A DNA stretch of 64,000 bases, taken from Pinibacter soli (GTDB lineage Bacteria > Bacteroidota > Bacteroidia > Chitinophagales > Chitinophagaceae). Positions within the stretch are counted from its first letter, which is position 1. The number at the start of each line of letters is the position of its first letter. The notes beneath the pieces were generated by a model that searched no databases, was not told where the DNA came from, and saw nothing but the letters and a program-made list of their open reading frames with translations. The stretch spans positions 2,708,189-2,772,188 of the forward strand of contig NZ_JASBRG010000007.1 of NCBI RefSeq assembly GCF_029961145.1, in the 5' to 3' direction. The position numbers and the translations under genes were made by a program. Shown piece by piece: positions 35,504 through 43,989 of the stretch.

Positions 35504-35962
35504 TTACAAAGTCTGCTCTATCACAAGCTGCCCCATACAAACAATTCGTATCCTTCTATCTTCAAATACTATATCCTCAAAAAAATCGGGCAAGTCTATC
35601 GAGCGAACAATACTGAAAGCAACCTTGTCAAATACTAAGACTTCCAATTCAGTACACACAAAAATCTGTTCTTCCCAGATTTTTGTGTCATAAAAATTGT
35701 AAAAAAGACTTAAATCCAAAAGGAGTTTGTTTTGTTCAAAATCTATGATTACAAAATGTTGGTCTACACCTACAGCACAAATGTTATCTGCAATTTTTGT
35801 GATTACGGGCGTTATTAAATCGCTTTGCCACGAAAATTTATAACTACTGTTACTTAATGACACAATTCCAAATTTTCTATTGCCGTTGTTATTAATAAAA
35901 AGAACTTTAATTTGTTGGCTCAAAAATTCTCTTTCAGATATTTCTTTAAAGACTACTTCCAT
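35504..35962 (-). CDS. Small beta-rich protein, immunity candidate
   Basis: A 152-residue protein without signal peptide. It is almost entirely predicted beta strands (KFGIVSLSNSSYKFSW, ICAVGVDQHFVIIDFEQNKL, IFVCTELEVLVFDKVAF), with a repeated blade-like spacing of about 40 residues that recalls part of a propeller. No catalytic motif is visible. It is AT-rich like the other small genes here. Position between the toxin and the terminal paralogue suggests an immunity or orphan-immunity gene. Confidence 0.55.
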   Translation of the reverse strand: MEVVFKEISEREFLSQQIKVLFINNNGNRKFGIVSLSNSSYKFSWQSDLITPVITKIADNICAVGVDQHFVIIDFEQNKLLLDLSLFYNFYDTKIWEEQIFVCTELEVLVFDKVAFSIVRSIDLPDFFEDIVFEDRRIRIVCMGQLVIEQTL

Positions 35963-36084
35963 AAATTAATGTATTTAGGAATCAGTGTAGTTATCTTGGG
36001 AATTAAATTCATATTTCCACTTTCATAAAAAAGCCGAGGCTACAAGCCAGACATTTTTAAATAGAATACTAAAGAAGTAAATAT

Positions 36085-36342
36085 CTATTTGTCATATTGA
36101 TTTCCCTTATTTCTTGCAAATGTTTTTTTAAGACAGCCTTCTAACAAAGATCCACAAAAGGGACAATGTTTAATAACTCTCTCAACAACAAATAATTTAC
36201 CTTGTTTGTCTTCCTTTTCCAAGCTTCGGGCTTGTAAAACAAAGACAAAACCATCCTTATTAATCTGCTTGGGAACTACAGAAAACCCTTTACCACCTGC
36301 TTCATTTATGAGTTCCTCAAAAAAATCGCAACAAAAAATCAT
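36085..36342 (-). CDS. Small zinc-ribbon-like protein, immunity candidate
   Basis: An 85-residue protein. MIFCCDFFEELINEAGGKGF begins it, then come two strands (FSVVPKQI, FVFVLQARSL) and a CPFCGSLL knuckle near residue 60. With the N-terminal CC pair it could bind one zinc. Proteins with this FF..L...AG.KGFSVVP and CPxCG pattern are small cytosolic proteins seen near toxins, but I assign no family name. It lies 71 bp after the 85-residue gene upstream. Confidence 0.5.
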   Translation of the reverse strand: MIFCCDFFEELINEAGGKGFSVVPKQINKDGFVFVLQARSLEKEDKQGKLFVVERVIKHCPFCGSLLEGCLKKTFARNKGNQYDK

Positions 36343-36413
36343 GACTTCTCTTTTTGTTATTTAACAATGATCAGATAAATAAAACTGCTTCAGAACTCCG
36401 CCGGTTCTATAAT

Positions 36414-36671
36414 TCACCTTTCTTTAGGTTTTATTTTAAAAACCGCCAATTGGTATTCCATCTTTTTCCACAAAAAATCAAACGCCTCATCGTCATTATT
36501 AAAAATCCGATAGTCATGCCTTTCCCCTCTCTCATCCAGATAAAAAAACTCCCACGTGGAGTAGTTCTTGTATAAAATACAAGCATCAGCTTTTAATCCT
36601 TCATTTAATGAGTACCAACGTTCTGGCACGTTATTCCAATAGAGCTTATCTTTTAGTTCTATCAAATTCAT
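36414..36671 (-). CDS. Probable cognate immunity protein for the TNT toxin
   Basis: An 85-residue, cytosolic protein that starts 2 bp after the stop of the toxin gene, the usual place for the cognate immunity gene. It has VPERWYSLNEGLKADACIL (15-33), WEFFYLDERGERHD (about 40-53) and a C-terminal helix EAFDFLWKKMEYQL. The many aromatic and acidic residues fit an inhibitor that plugs an NAD-binding cleft. The family name is not assigned. It is distinct in sequence from the other three small proteins. Confidence 0.6.
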   Translation of the reverse strand: MNLIELKDKLYWNNVPERWYSLNEGLKADACILYKNYSTWEFFYLDERGERHDYRIFNNDDEAFDFLWKKMEYQLAVFKIKPKER

Positions 36672-36673
36672 AG

Positions 36674-37819
36674 CTATTTTAATATTTTAATATATCCTAA
36701 TTCTTGCAAATAATTAATTCCTACAGGAGTCTTATATTGAATCCCTAAACCTACTTCTCCAAATGCAGGGGCTATAGTAGAAGTTTGCATAGGAAACGGT
36801 TTTAGAACTTGAAACTGAAAATAATCCATTGGACTTGTAGCTGGAGATAATGCTCTCATATTAAATGGAGTCCCCACTGGCGAGGCATAGGAACCATATA
36901 CAGAACCATATCTATCTAAAACCTGCCCTTCTTCTGCCATAACAATTGTCCATTCTCCTAATGCCCCTCCATTTCCCGGCCAATATTTTGCTAAGGCCGT
37001 AGTTTGCTCTGCACTTGTTGCTGCGTTAGCAAGTCTTCCATAACCGCCCCACATATTCATCCCACCTGCGGCATAATCCCGTCTTGCTTCCATCGTCCCA
37101 TATCCAATCGTCCTAAATGTCTTATCCCAAAAACCCTCCCCATAATGATAATTTGGATTGCTTTGCCATGCTCTATATGCTTCGGTACGGTTGCTATACT
37201 CTGAGCCATGTTGCGCATTCCAGTTCGTAAAGTTAGACTCATCATAACCAAGATCATTGGCACTATAACCCATAAAAACGACACCAGATGCACCCCCATT
37301 TATACTGCCATTTTCTATTCTTGAGCCAGGCGCTAAGTAGCTATCATATCCTGCAGCCTTTGCCTGTTCTTCTGATTTTACATTTTCATCCCAACTCCAG
37401 TTTGTTCCACCTGTTGCATTTGTTTTTCCTACCCAATCTGTGGCCGCCATTCCCGTTGGGTCTATCATTCTTATCGGATTATTCAAACAAAAATTATACG
37501 GACTGTACTGCGCAAACTTATCCGCCAAAGGGTCTACACTATACCAACGACTACTAGATGTGTTGTCGGAATATTTTTCATATACCTGTTTTTCATCCAG
37601 CAGCTTTACTACTTTTTTTGTACAGGTATTGTACAGCACGGAGCCAATTCGTTGTATCGTATCCGTATCAAACACTTCTTCATAACGGCCGCGGGACAAG
37701 GTAATTATTTTGCCTTTCTTGCCAATGCTTTTAAAAGGGTTGGAATCCTGAGCCTTCGCCACAACTGCCAGTAACAATAATAACAGACATAAAAGTTGTA
37801 CTTTTTTCATAGTTATCAA
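36674..37819 (-). CDS. Secreted short RHS-core protein with C-terminal TNT (NAD+ glycohydrolase) toxin domain
   Basis: A 381-residue polymorphic toxin. Residues 1-24 are a Sec signal peptide. Residues 91-123 hold the RHS-associated core end motif ([20 protein letters not shown] and [10 protein letters not shown]), with no upstream YD repeats. Residues 125-275 are a Gly/Tyr/Asn-rich linker. Residues 278-378 match the TNT fold: [41 protein letters not shown] and LQELGYI. R303, R322 and Q361 fall where TNT has its active-site arginines and glutamine. TNT enzymes hydrolyse NAD+ and kill cells. Small immunity candidates follow directly. There is no T9SS C-terminal sorting domain, so the export route beyond the periplasm is not obvious. 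Confidence 0.75.
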   Translation of the reverse strand: MITMKKVQLLCLLLLLLAVVAKAQDSNPFKSIGKKGKIITLSRGRYEEVFDTDTIQRIGSVLYNTCTKKVVKLLDEKQVYEKYSDNTSSSRWYSVDPLADKFAQYSPYNFCLNNPIRMIDPTGMAATDWVGKTNATGGTNWSWDENVKSEEQAKAAGYDSYLAPGSRIENGSINGGASGVVFMGYSANDLGYDESNFTNWNAQHGSEYSNRTEAYRAWQSNPNYHYGEGFWDKTFRTIGYGTMEARRDYAAGGMNMWGGYGRLANAATSAEQTTALAKYWPGNGGALGEWTIVMAEEGQVLDRYGSVYGSYASPVGTPFNMRALSPATSPMDYFQFQVLKPFPMQTSTIAPAFGEVGLGIQYKTPVGINYLQELGYIKILK

Positions 37820-37833
37820 AAAGAGTTTTGGTG

Positions 37834-39237
37834 TTATTTTTTTCGTGGATTATTGGTTACGGTTACTTTCAGGGTTTTCAGCCTTTGCATTTCCTGTTGC
37901 ATGCGTTGCTGCGCTTCTTTAGTGGCTTGCCTTTGTTGTTGGGTGTTTATGCTTTTGAGCCATGCGTTGTAGGCCTCTCGGGGCATGTCCTGGTAGCCAA
38001 GTGCATCCACTTTTTCGTAAGCTTGCTGCATTTGCTGCCACGCGTCATAAGCATCAGGATAATTAGGAAGGGCTTTTAGCTTTGGTCGTCCAGCCTCAGT
38101 TATTTTCTTCATCGCATTAGCAGTAAGCCGATTGGCTTTAATAATATTAGCACTAAGATTATTTGAATCGATCTTCAGTATTTTTTGTGTCATTTCCTTG
38201 GCTAGATAATTGTCGTCGCCAAAACGGAATATGAACCCATTTAGCAAATCGACCATGCACTGCGCATATAAGCGACGACTGGAGAGCGTATCCAGAAAAG
38301 TGCCCATGCGCAATGCATTGGCATTGATAAAGCCGGACTGTTGCAACCATGCAGAGGAAACCAACTGCCCGTTGGTAGTTTCAAAATTTAGCAGATTGTT
38401 ATTACCATCCATGAATTGAATGAAGGAATGCTGCGGCGCCAGCGATAGCCACGCTTTAGCATGGAGTTGCTCTGCAAGCATTAAATAAATAAGCGGCAGC
38501 GAATGACACTGTCCTTTGCGTGTGGCGAGAGCTTTAAGCGCAAACATTTTGCTGTAATCCCGCTTACCCGTAAAATCTTCAAAATCGTAGCCGAAGGGTT
38601 CAACAGTCTTACTTTGTTTAGTTTGTGCGTTGTAATAATTATTGGGCTGGCGGTACAGTTTCATGATTCCGTAGTTAAGCGCCAGGTCGTTTTTTTCACT
38701 CAGCCCTTCCCGCATTACTACTTGCCTCACAAGCGCGGCATTACGCTGAAGCACCTGCTGGAAATCTGCATACTTATACCCGTTGTCATAAAATGCATTT
38801 TCTGCTATGAACACGGCTTTTGATAAGGAAAAACTGTCGGGGTTAAGAAGCAATAAAGAATCATACGCTTCGTGATATGCTCGTGTTTGGTGCGCCCACT
38901 CCAGCTCTTTCCTGTTTAACTTTTCGATCTCCTGATTTACCTCTTCCAATATTTGCTGCTGTTGGCTATTTCTCCTTATTTGCTCCTGTTCAATGAAGTT
39001 TTGAAGCGTGGGCCTGGTGTAAGGCGAGGGTGAAGGTGTCTGTGGCGCAAAAGGATTGAACCCACCGGGCAATAATTGCGAGGGCTGTGGCCATTGCATC
39101 TGTTGCGCAAACGGGCAGCTATGAATAATCACACAAAATACGACCGTACAAAAAATAGGATTTATGAATGCGAGTGATTGTTTGGTTTTCCATCGGATGG
39201 TGAACAATTTTCTCATGCCATCAGTTTTAACAAGCAA
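37834..39237 (-). CDS. Secreted Cys/His (transglutaminase-like) protein, first gene of the toxin cluster
   Basis: A 467-residue protein with an N-terminal signal or anchor (about 22-44, ending PFAQ). A Pro/Gln-rich stretch (48-78) and a Gln/Glu-rich coiled coil (80-120) follow. The core domain (125-320) has [20 protein letters not shown] (242-261), then [11 protein letters not shown] (265-275) and NFETTNG. C244, H270 and E286 are candidate catalytic residues. The C-terminus (about 330-467) is helical and ends in a second coiled coil ([20 protein letters not shown]). It is a paralogue of 34176-35231, with an extra N-terminal region. It lies 14 bp before the toxin gene on the same strand, so both are probably co-transcribed. 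Start may be ATG 39237 or 39216. Confidence 0.6.
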   Translation of the reverse strand: MLVKTDGMRKLFTIRWKTKQSLAFINPIFCTVVFCVIIHSCPFAQQMQWPQPSQLLPGGFNPFAPQTPSPSPYTRPTLQNFIEQEQIRRNSQQQQILEEVNQEIEKLNRKELEWAHQTRAYHEAYDSLLLLNPDSFSLSKAVFIAENAFYDNGYKYADFQQVLQRNAALVRQVVMREGLSEKNDLALNYGIMKLYRQPNNYYNAQTKQSKTVEPFGYDFEDFTGKRDYSKMFALKALATRKGQCHSLPLIYLMLAEQLHAKAWLSLAPQHSFIQFMDGNNNLLNFETTNGQLVSSAWLQQSGFINANALRMGTFLDTLSSRRLYAQCMVDLLNGFIFRFGDDNYLAKEMTQKILKIDSNNLSANIIKANRLTANAMKKITEAGRPKLKALPNYPDAYDAWQQMQQAYEKVDALGYQDMPREAYNAWLKSINTQQQRQATKEAQQRMQQEMQRLKTLKVTVTNNPRKK

Positions 39238-39252
39238 TTATTTAATTCTTGT

Positions 39253-39260
39253 CAAAGCTA
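39253..39260 (-). promoter_or_regulatory. Candidate -7 box (TAGCTTTG) of the toxin cluster
   Basis: On the minus strand TAGCTTTG fits TAnnTTTG and lies 15 bp before the first ATG of the cluster. A -33 TTG at normal spacing was not found. If used, one promoter would serve all seven genes. Confidence 0.35.
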
Positions 39261-39452
39261 TTTTATTGGTTTTCAATTCTGTTTCTGAATCAGTCAGACT
39301 TTTATTCAAAGCTGTCACATTTTTAAAGTAAAAAATCTGACACAAATTGATCTGGATTGTAAGTCATAACTTATTTAATTTAAAATAAGTCAGGGGCTTG
39401 ATTTGGTACAACTTTTATTGTAGTTTAATACAAGCACATAAAAATCAACCCG

Positions 39453-39626
39453 ATGTACGATCCTAAAAAAGACAAAACGGAAAATCCGGAAGACGACAAA
39501 AGGAAACTTTCATCAGAGGAAGAATGCGGTGGCAATGGAGAGTTGCCCGATCCTGAATCGATGTCTGACAATGAAGCAAACCAGGACGAAACCTATGCCG
39601 CCGACAATGATCTGCGCGAAAAATAG
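39453..39626 (+). CDS. Small acidic hydrophilic protein
   Basis: A 57-residue ORF (MYDPKKDKTENPEDDKRKLS ... ADNDLREK) with no hydrophobic segment and about one third acidic residues. Codons are used sensibly and there is no overlapping gene. A weak TTG-N20-TAGTTTAA promoter-like pair precedes it (39398-39428). Small acidic proteins of this kind are often intrinsically disordered. It is not an obvious member of any family I know. Confidence 0.5.
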   Translation: MYDPKKDKTENPEDDKRKLSSEEECGGNGELPDPESMSDNEANQDETYAADNDLREK

Positions 39627-39736
39627 ATCAATGCTTTTTTAGCTGAATGCTGTACTATTTCTTCACCTCTCCTTTTGCGCAGCAAAAAGTTTTAAATTAA
39701 TGCTCGCCACTAATTATTCAAGTTCTTTTTCTTGCC

Positions 39737-40867
39737 ATGAAAAGAAGAATATTTATCAAGAACACATCATTGCTTGCAGCAGCAGTAAGCTTAACCGGAA
39801 CATCTGCCTTTGCAAAAGCACCTTTAAAAAATACATTGCCCAAATGGAAAGGATTCAACCTGCTGGATTTCTTTTCTCCAAGGCCATTCGAAAAAATCTC
39901 TACAACAGAAGATCATTTGAAATGGATGCAGGATTGGGGTTTTGATTTTGTTCGCCTGCCGATTGCTTATCCCGGTTATTTAAAATTTGACCGCAGCAAA
40001 AACATCACACCGGAAGAAGTATATAATATAAATGAAGTTGCTGTCGAGCTTGTTGACAAGGTTATTTACATGGCGCATAAGTACAACATGCATGTGAGTG
40101 TTAATTTGCATCGTGCGCCCGGGTACTGCATCAATGCAGGCTTTCACGAGCCGTATAATCTTTGGAAAGATGAAGAGGCCCAGAAAGCATTTTACTTTCA
40201 CTGGAACATGTGGGCGAAACGTTACAAAAATATTTCAAGCAAAAAGATAAGCTTCGACCTGGTGAACGAACCAAGCATGCGTGAAGACATGAATGATCAG
40301 CATTCTCCGTCAAGTATCGTTCCCGGCGATGTCTATAGAACAGTGGCGAAAGCCGCAGCAGAAGCCATTCGCAAAGAGAACCCAAATCATCTGGTGATCG
40401 CAGATGGAAACAACGTAGGCAATTCCGTTATTCCTGAAATAATAGACTTGAACATCGCACAAAGTTGCCGCGGCTATTTTCCGCATGCGATATCGCACTA
40501 TAAAGCGCCATGGGCAAATAAAGATCCTGAACATTTACCTGAACCTAAATGGCCCGGACAGGTGGGCGATCAATATGTTGATAGATCAATGCTGGTAAAA
40601 TACTATCAGCCGTGGATCGATCTAACAAAAAAAGGTGTGGGCGTACATTGCGGCGAATGCGGCTGCTGGAACAAAACACCTCACGATGTTTTCATCGCAT
40701 GGTTCACGGATGTACTGGATATTCTATCTGCCAATCATATCGGCTTTGCGATCTGGAATTTCATCGGAGATTTCGGCATACTAAATTCTGGTCGCACTGA
40801 TGTTGCGTATGAAGACTGGCACGGCTACAAGCTTGACAGAAAATTTTTGGAACTGCTGCAAAAGTAG
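39737..40867 (+). CDS. Glycoside hydrolase family 5 (cellulase-like) protein
   Basis: A 376-residue secreted protein. The N-terminal 27 residues are a signal with basic n-region (MKRRIFIKNTSLLAAA, Tat-like in shape). The TIM barrel follows: FVRLPIAYPG (71-80), SVNLHRAPGY (121-130), acid/base E178 in FDLVNEPS and nucleophile E307 in VHCGECGCWN. The family hydrolyses beta-1,4 or beta-1,3 glucans and mannans; the specificity cannot be told. It has no carbohydrate-binding module. The TAG stop is part of a palindromic repeat that runs downstream. The upstream start at 39700 in another frame was rejected. Confidence 0.85.
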   Translation: MKRRIFIKNTSLLAAAVSLTGTSAFAKAPLKNTLPKWKGFNLLDFFSPRPFEKISTTEDHLKWMQDWGFDFVRLPIAYPGYLKFDRSKNITPEEVYNINEVAVELVDKVIYMAHKYNMHVSVNLHRAPGYCINAGFHEPYNLWKDEEAQKAFYFHWNMWAKRYKNISSKKISFDLVNEPSMREDMNDQHSPSSIVPGDVYRTVAKAAAEAIRKENPNHLVIADGNNVGNSVIPEIIDLNIAQSCRGYFPHAISHYKAPWANKDPEHLPEPKWPGQVGDQYVDRSMLVKYYQPWIDLTKKGVGVHCGECGCWNKTPHDVFIAWFTDVLDILSANHIGFAIWNFIGDFGILNSGRTDVAYEDWHGYKLDRKFLELLQK

Positions 40868-40940
40868 AGACAAGGCACTGCCTTGTCTTTTTGAAATTAT
40901 CACACACTACCAGACAGACAAGGCACTGCCTTGTCTCTAC
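40864..40940. repeat. Paired GTAGAGACAAGGCACTGCCTTGTC palindromes
   Basis: Copy one (40864-40888) and copy two (40917-40940) each contain GACAAGGCA/TGCCTTGTC arms. The outer GTAGAGAC and GTCTCTAC ends are also mutually inverted, so the whole 77-bp block is a nested inverted repeat. It overlaps the GH5 stop codon and ends 6 bp before the 3' end of the cupin gene. Confidence 0.75.
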
Positions 40941-40945
40941 AGCAA

Positions 40946-41518
40946 TCAATTAATATACTGCTTATAACTCGCCTTTTTGCCCGAAAGCAAAGCCAATGGC
41001 GACAATATTGAAAACACTATTCTTTGCAGAAGAAAGGATGGTTTTGAAAGTCGAAACTCACTGCGATGTTTATTAGCCAACAACGCTACCTGCAATAAGC
41101 CGGGTCGGCCAGCGGTATTTACTTTGCCATCATTTGCCAGTCCGGTTGCTATTTCGAGAAAGTATTCCGTATTCAATGCGGGAGTAACTTTCCAGCTGAC
41201 AATCGTTTTCACGGCGGAAGCGTTCCACATGCTATGATTACAGTTTTTGGGAATATCAATAGACTGGCCTTTCAGTAAAACAATCGTCTTGTCATCAAGC
41301 TTTATAGTTAACTCTCCCTCCAGTACACTAAACTCTTCGTGCTGTACGGGATGATAGTGCGGCGCAGGCGGCGTGGAACGTGGCAAATAAGTTGTTACCA
41401 TTTCCAGCAACTTCCCTTTACTGTCCTTTGCGGTAGTAACAAATCGTATAGACTGGCCGGTCACTTCATTCTTTATGATCTTGCCTTTAAATGCCATAGC
41501 AATGGGTTTAAGTGACAA
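40946..41518 (-). CDS. Cupin domain protein
   Basis: A 190-residue protein with a single cupin barrel (about 10-120). The metal-ligand motif is clear: PHYHPVQHEEFSVLEGEL (51-68) and the second motif IPKNCNHSMWNAS (about 88-100), giving His, His, Glu and His ligands. The C-terminal 50 residues are basic and hydrophobic (LLQRIVFSILSPLALLSG) and may sit on a membrane. The function is unknown. Confidence 0.75.
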   Translation of the reverse strand: MSLKPIAMAFKGKIIKNEVTGQSIRFVTTAKDSKGKLLEMVTTYLPRSTPPAPHYHPVQHEEFSVLEGELTIKLDDKTIVLLKGQSIDIPKNCNHSMWNASAVKTIVSWKVTPALNTEYFLEIATGLANDGKVNTAGRPGLLQVALLANKHRSEFRLSKPSFLLQRIVFSILSPLALLSGKKASYKQYIN

Positions 41519-41615
41519 AAGTATTTACCTCCGCCATCACAAACCATCGCATGTCGAGGGAATTGCTATATATAATATCTGTAGTGTAGTTTTTGGAGTA
41601 TGAAAAGAAATCCGA

Positions 41616-42059
41616 CTATTCCGGAACGCTGATCAGTGGTTTCTCCATTTCAAAGTGCGGAATGGTTACTTCTACGAATTCCTTGCTTGTTACTTCGTAG
41701 CCCAATTTTTCGTAAAACCCAACCGCTGATTTACGAGCATGCATAACCATTCTTGAGTAACCGCGATCCAGTGCTACCTTTTCTGCAAACATCATAATGG
41801 CCCGACCAACGCCTTTACCCTGAAGATTTCTGAGGACCGCCATTTGGCGAAGCCTCACTGTTTCTTTGTCAACCTGTATTAAAATGCAGCAGGCAAGAAG
41901 TTCGTCATCTTCAAAGGCTCCTATCAAAATATGATCTTTTTCACTTTCCAGCTCCTCCTTGGTAAAGTACAAACCGAGTGGTTTGCGTAACACGTCATTA
42001 CGCAATTGAACCATTTGCTGATATTCCCTGGAACCGTAGTCTATAAGTTTTAAAGCCAT
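41616..42059 (-). CDS. GNAT family N-acetyltransferase
   Basis: A 147-residue GNAT protein. The acetyl-CoA loop motif is RNLQGKGVGRAIMMFAEKVA (residues 77-96), with the preceding strand VRLRQMAV and the later YSRMVMHARKSAVGFYEKLGYEVT. It resembles the ElaA-like or YjcF-like small GNATs. The substrate cannot be told. Alone on its strand next to the acpP promoter region. Confidence 0.85.
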   Translation of the reverse strand: MALKLIDYGSREYQQMVQLRNDVLRKPLGLYFTKEELESEKDHILIGAFEDDELLACCILIQVDKETVRLRQMAVLRNLQGKGVGRAIMMFAEKVALDRGYSRMVMHARKSAVGFYEKLGYEVTSKEFVEVTIPHFEMEKPLISVPE

Positions 42060-42342
42060 GCTGCAGATTTAATAGCAATTTACAAATATAAGGTCACATA
42101 AATTTTGATTGGGTTCGATCAAATACACCTGAAATATCTCATTTTTCTATAATACAGAGAGAAAGTACTCATATTTTCCCGCTAAAACGAGCTTATTTTT
42201 CAAAAAATAACGTTAGCAATTAATTATTTTATTTTTTTGGAAAACTTAGAACCAGCGTGTATTTAAGCTTGTTATGCCAAGAAGGTTGAAGCGGCGATTC
42301 CTGCTGTATTTCTTCTTTTTTGAACAAAATGCTGCATAAACA
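42060..42342. other. Intergenic region upstream of acpP
   Basis: No gene was seen. The stretch is AT-rich, as expected for the promoter region of a highly expressed gene, with no clear hairpin or operator. Confidence 0.4.
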
Positions 42343-42371
42343 TTGCCATTTAACCAAAAATTATATTTTTG
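42343..42371 (+). promoter_or_regulatory. Promoter of acpP (TTG-N18-TATTTTTG)
   Basis: TTG at 42343-42345 and TATTTTTG at 42364-42371 are separated by 18 bp, a close match to the Bacteroidota primary sigma consensus. The ATG lies 24 bp further on. Confidence 0.65.
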
Positions 42372-42395
42372 CACCCGTAACTAAACTTTACAACA

Positions 42396-42632
42396 ATGTC
42401 AGACATCGCAACAAGAGTTAAAAAGATTATAGTTGACAAATTAGGTGTAGACGAGGCTGAGGTAACAAATGAGGCTTCTTTTACTAATGATTTAGGTGCC
42501 GATTCTTTGGACACCGTGGAGTTGATCATGGAATTTGAAAAAGAATTCAACATCTCAATTCCTGACGAACAAGCTGAAACCATCACTACCGTTGGTCAGG
42601 CAGTTGCTTACTTGGAAGAGCACGCAAAGTAG
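42396..42632 (+). CDS. acpP: Acyl carrier protein
   Basis: A 78-residue acidic four-helix protein. The phosphopantetheine attachment site is S37 in [19 protein letters not shown] carries growing acyl chains in type II fatty acid synthesis. fabF follows after 106 bp on the same strand and rnc after that, an order widely conserved in bacteria. Confidence 0.97.
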   Translation: MSDIATRVKKIIVDKLGVDEAEVTNEASFTNDLGADSLDTVELIMEFEKEFNISIPDEQAETITTVGQAVAYLEEHAK

Positions 42633-42738
42633 TCTTAGCGGTAGATCCTAATATAGGCAAAATTTTTACTAATCCGCCTTTCGATAATTTATGTTATTCG
42701 AAGGCGGATTAATCATCTTAAATCCAGACAAACCTAAA

Positions 42739-43989
42739 ATGGAACTGAAAAGAGTAGTAGTTACAGGTATTGGCGCCCTTACCCCGCTTGGTAACAATTT
42801 AAATGATTATTGGAACGGGCTCGTTAACGGCGTTTCCGGTGCCGACGCTATTACTTTATTTGATGCGTCCAAATTCAAAACAAAGTTTGCCTGCGAAGTA
42901 AAAAACTTCGATCCAACCCAATTCATGGATCGCAAAGAAGCCCGCAAAATTGACCGCTTTACTCAATTGGCTATCGTAGCAAGTGATGAAGCAATGGCAG
43001 ATGCGGGACTTTCTAAAGAGAATGTCAATCCAGACAGAACCGGCGTTATCTTCGGTAGCGGTATCGGTGGATTGATCACGTTCCAAAACGAGGTGATGGA
43101 ATTTGCTAAAGGTGACGGTACTCCACGCTTCAATCCTTTCTTCATTCCAAAAATGATCCTGGACATTGCTGCCGGCCACATTTCAATGAGGCACAATCTT
43201 CGCGGACCAAACTTCGCGGTGGTAAGCGCTTGCGCAAGCAGCACAAACGGCATCATGGAAGCATATAATCTTCTTCGTCTTGGCAAAGCAGACATTTTAT
43301 TGTCTGGCGGTAGCGAAGCTGTTATCAGCGAGGCGGGCGTTGGCGGATTTAACGCAATGAAAGCGATGAGCGAAAGAAATGACGATCCTAAAACAGCCAG
43401 CCGCCCTTACGACAAGGATCGCGATGGGTTTGTAATGGGAGAAGCAGCCGGTATCCTTGTATTAGAAGAATTGGAACACGCCCTTGCCAGAGGTGCAAAA
43501 ATTTATTGTGAGATAGCAGGTGCCGGTGCAACTGCAGATGCACATCACATCACGGCTCCGCATCCGGAAGGCCTCGGTGCAAAAAATGTAATGATTGCTG
43601 CACTTAAAGATGCTGGCATGCAACCGGAAGATATCGACTATATCAACACTCACGGAACTTCTACCCCTCTTGGCGACATCGCTGAGATCAAAGCTATCGG
43701 AGAGGTTTTCGGAGAGCACGCTTATAAATTAAACATCAGCTCTACCAAATCAATGACAGGCCACTGTCTTGGTGCTGCAGGCGTAATTGAAGCCATCGCT
43801 TGTATCATGGCACTGAAACACGGTATCGTGCCACCAACAATCAACCACTTTACAGATGATCCCGAACTGGATTCTAAACTGAACTTTACTTTCAACAAAG
43901 CACAAACCCGCCCGATAAGAGCAGCCTTGAGCAACACTTTCGGATTTGGAGGTCACAATGCGGCGATTATTGTAAAGCACTATGAATAA
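42739..43989 (+). CDS. fabF: 3-oxoacyl-[acyl-carrier-protein] synthase II
   Basis: A 416-residue condensing enzyme. The active site is C165 in VVSACASSTN, H305 in NTHGTSTPLGD and H342 in SMTGHCLGAAG. It elongates acyl-ACP with malonyl-ACP. An upstream in-frame ATG at 42691 would add 16 residues that do not belong to the family; MELKRVVVTGIGALTPLG from 42739 is the canonical start. It is in the acpP-fabF-rnc order. Confidence 0.95.
   Translation: MELKRVVVTGIGALTPLGNNLNDYWNGLVNGVSGADAITLFDASKFKTKFACEVKNFDPTQFMDRKEARKIDRFTQLAIVASDEAMADAGLSKENVNPDRTGVIFGSGIGGLITFQNEVMEFAKGDGTPRFNPFFIPKMILDIAAGHISMRHNLRGPNFAVVSACASSTNGIMEAYNLLRLGKADILLSGGSEAVISEAGVGGFNAMKAMSERNDDPKTASRPYDKDRDGFVMGEAAGILVLEELEHALARGAKIYCEIAGAGATADAHHITAPHPEGLGAKNVMIAALKDAGMQPEDIDYINTHGTSTPLGDIAEIKAIGEVFGEHAYKLNISSTKSMTGHCLGAAGVIEAIACIMALKHGIVPPTINHFTDDPELDSKLNFTFNKAQTRPIRAALSNTFGFGGHNAAIIVKHYE

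Noticed and set aside
37004-37685. Several plus-strand open frames inside the RHS/TNT toxin gene
   Set aside because: They lie wholly inside a gene with strong domain evidence on the other strand, and their residues look like low-quality shadows.
40864-40940. Insertion sequence ends around the GTAGAGAC palindromes
   Set aside because: No transposase frame lies between the copies and no target duplication is visible.
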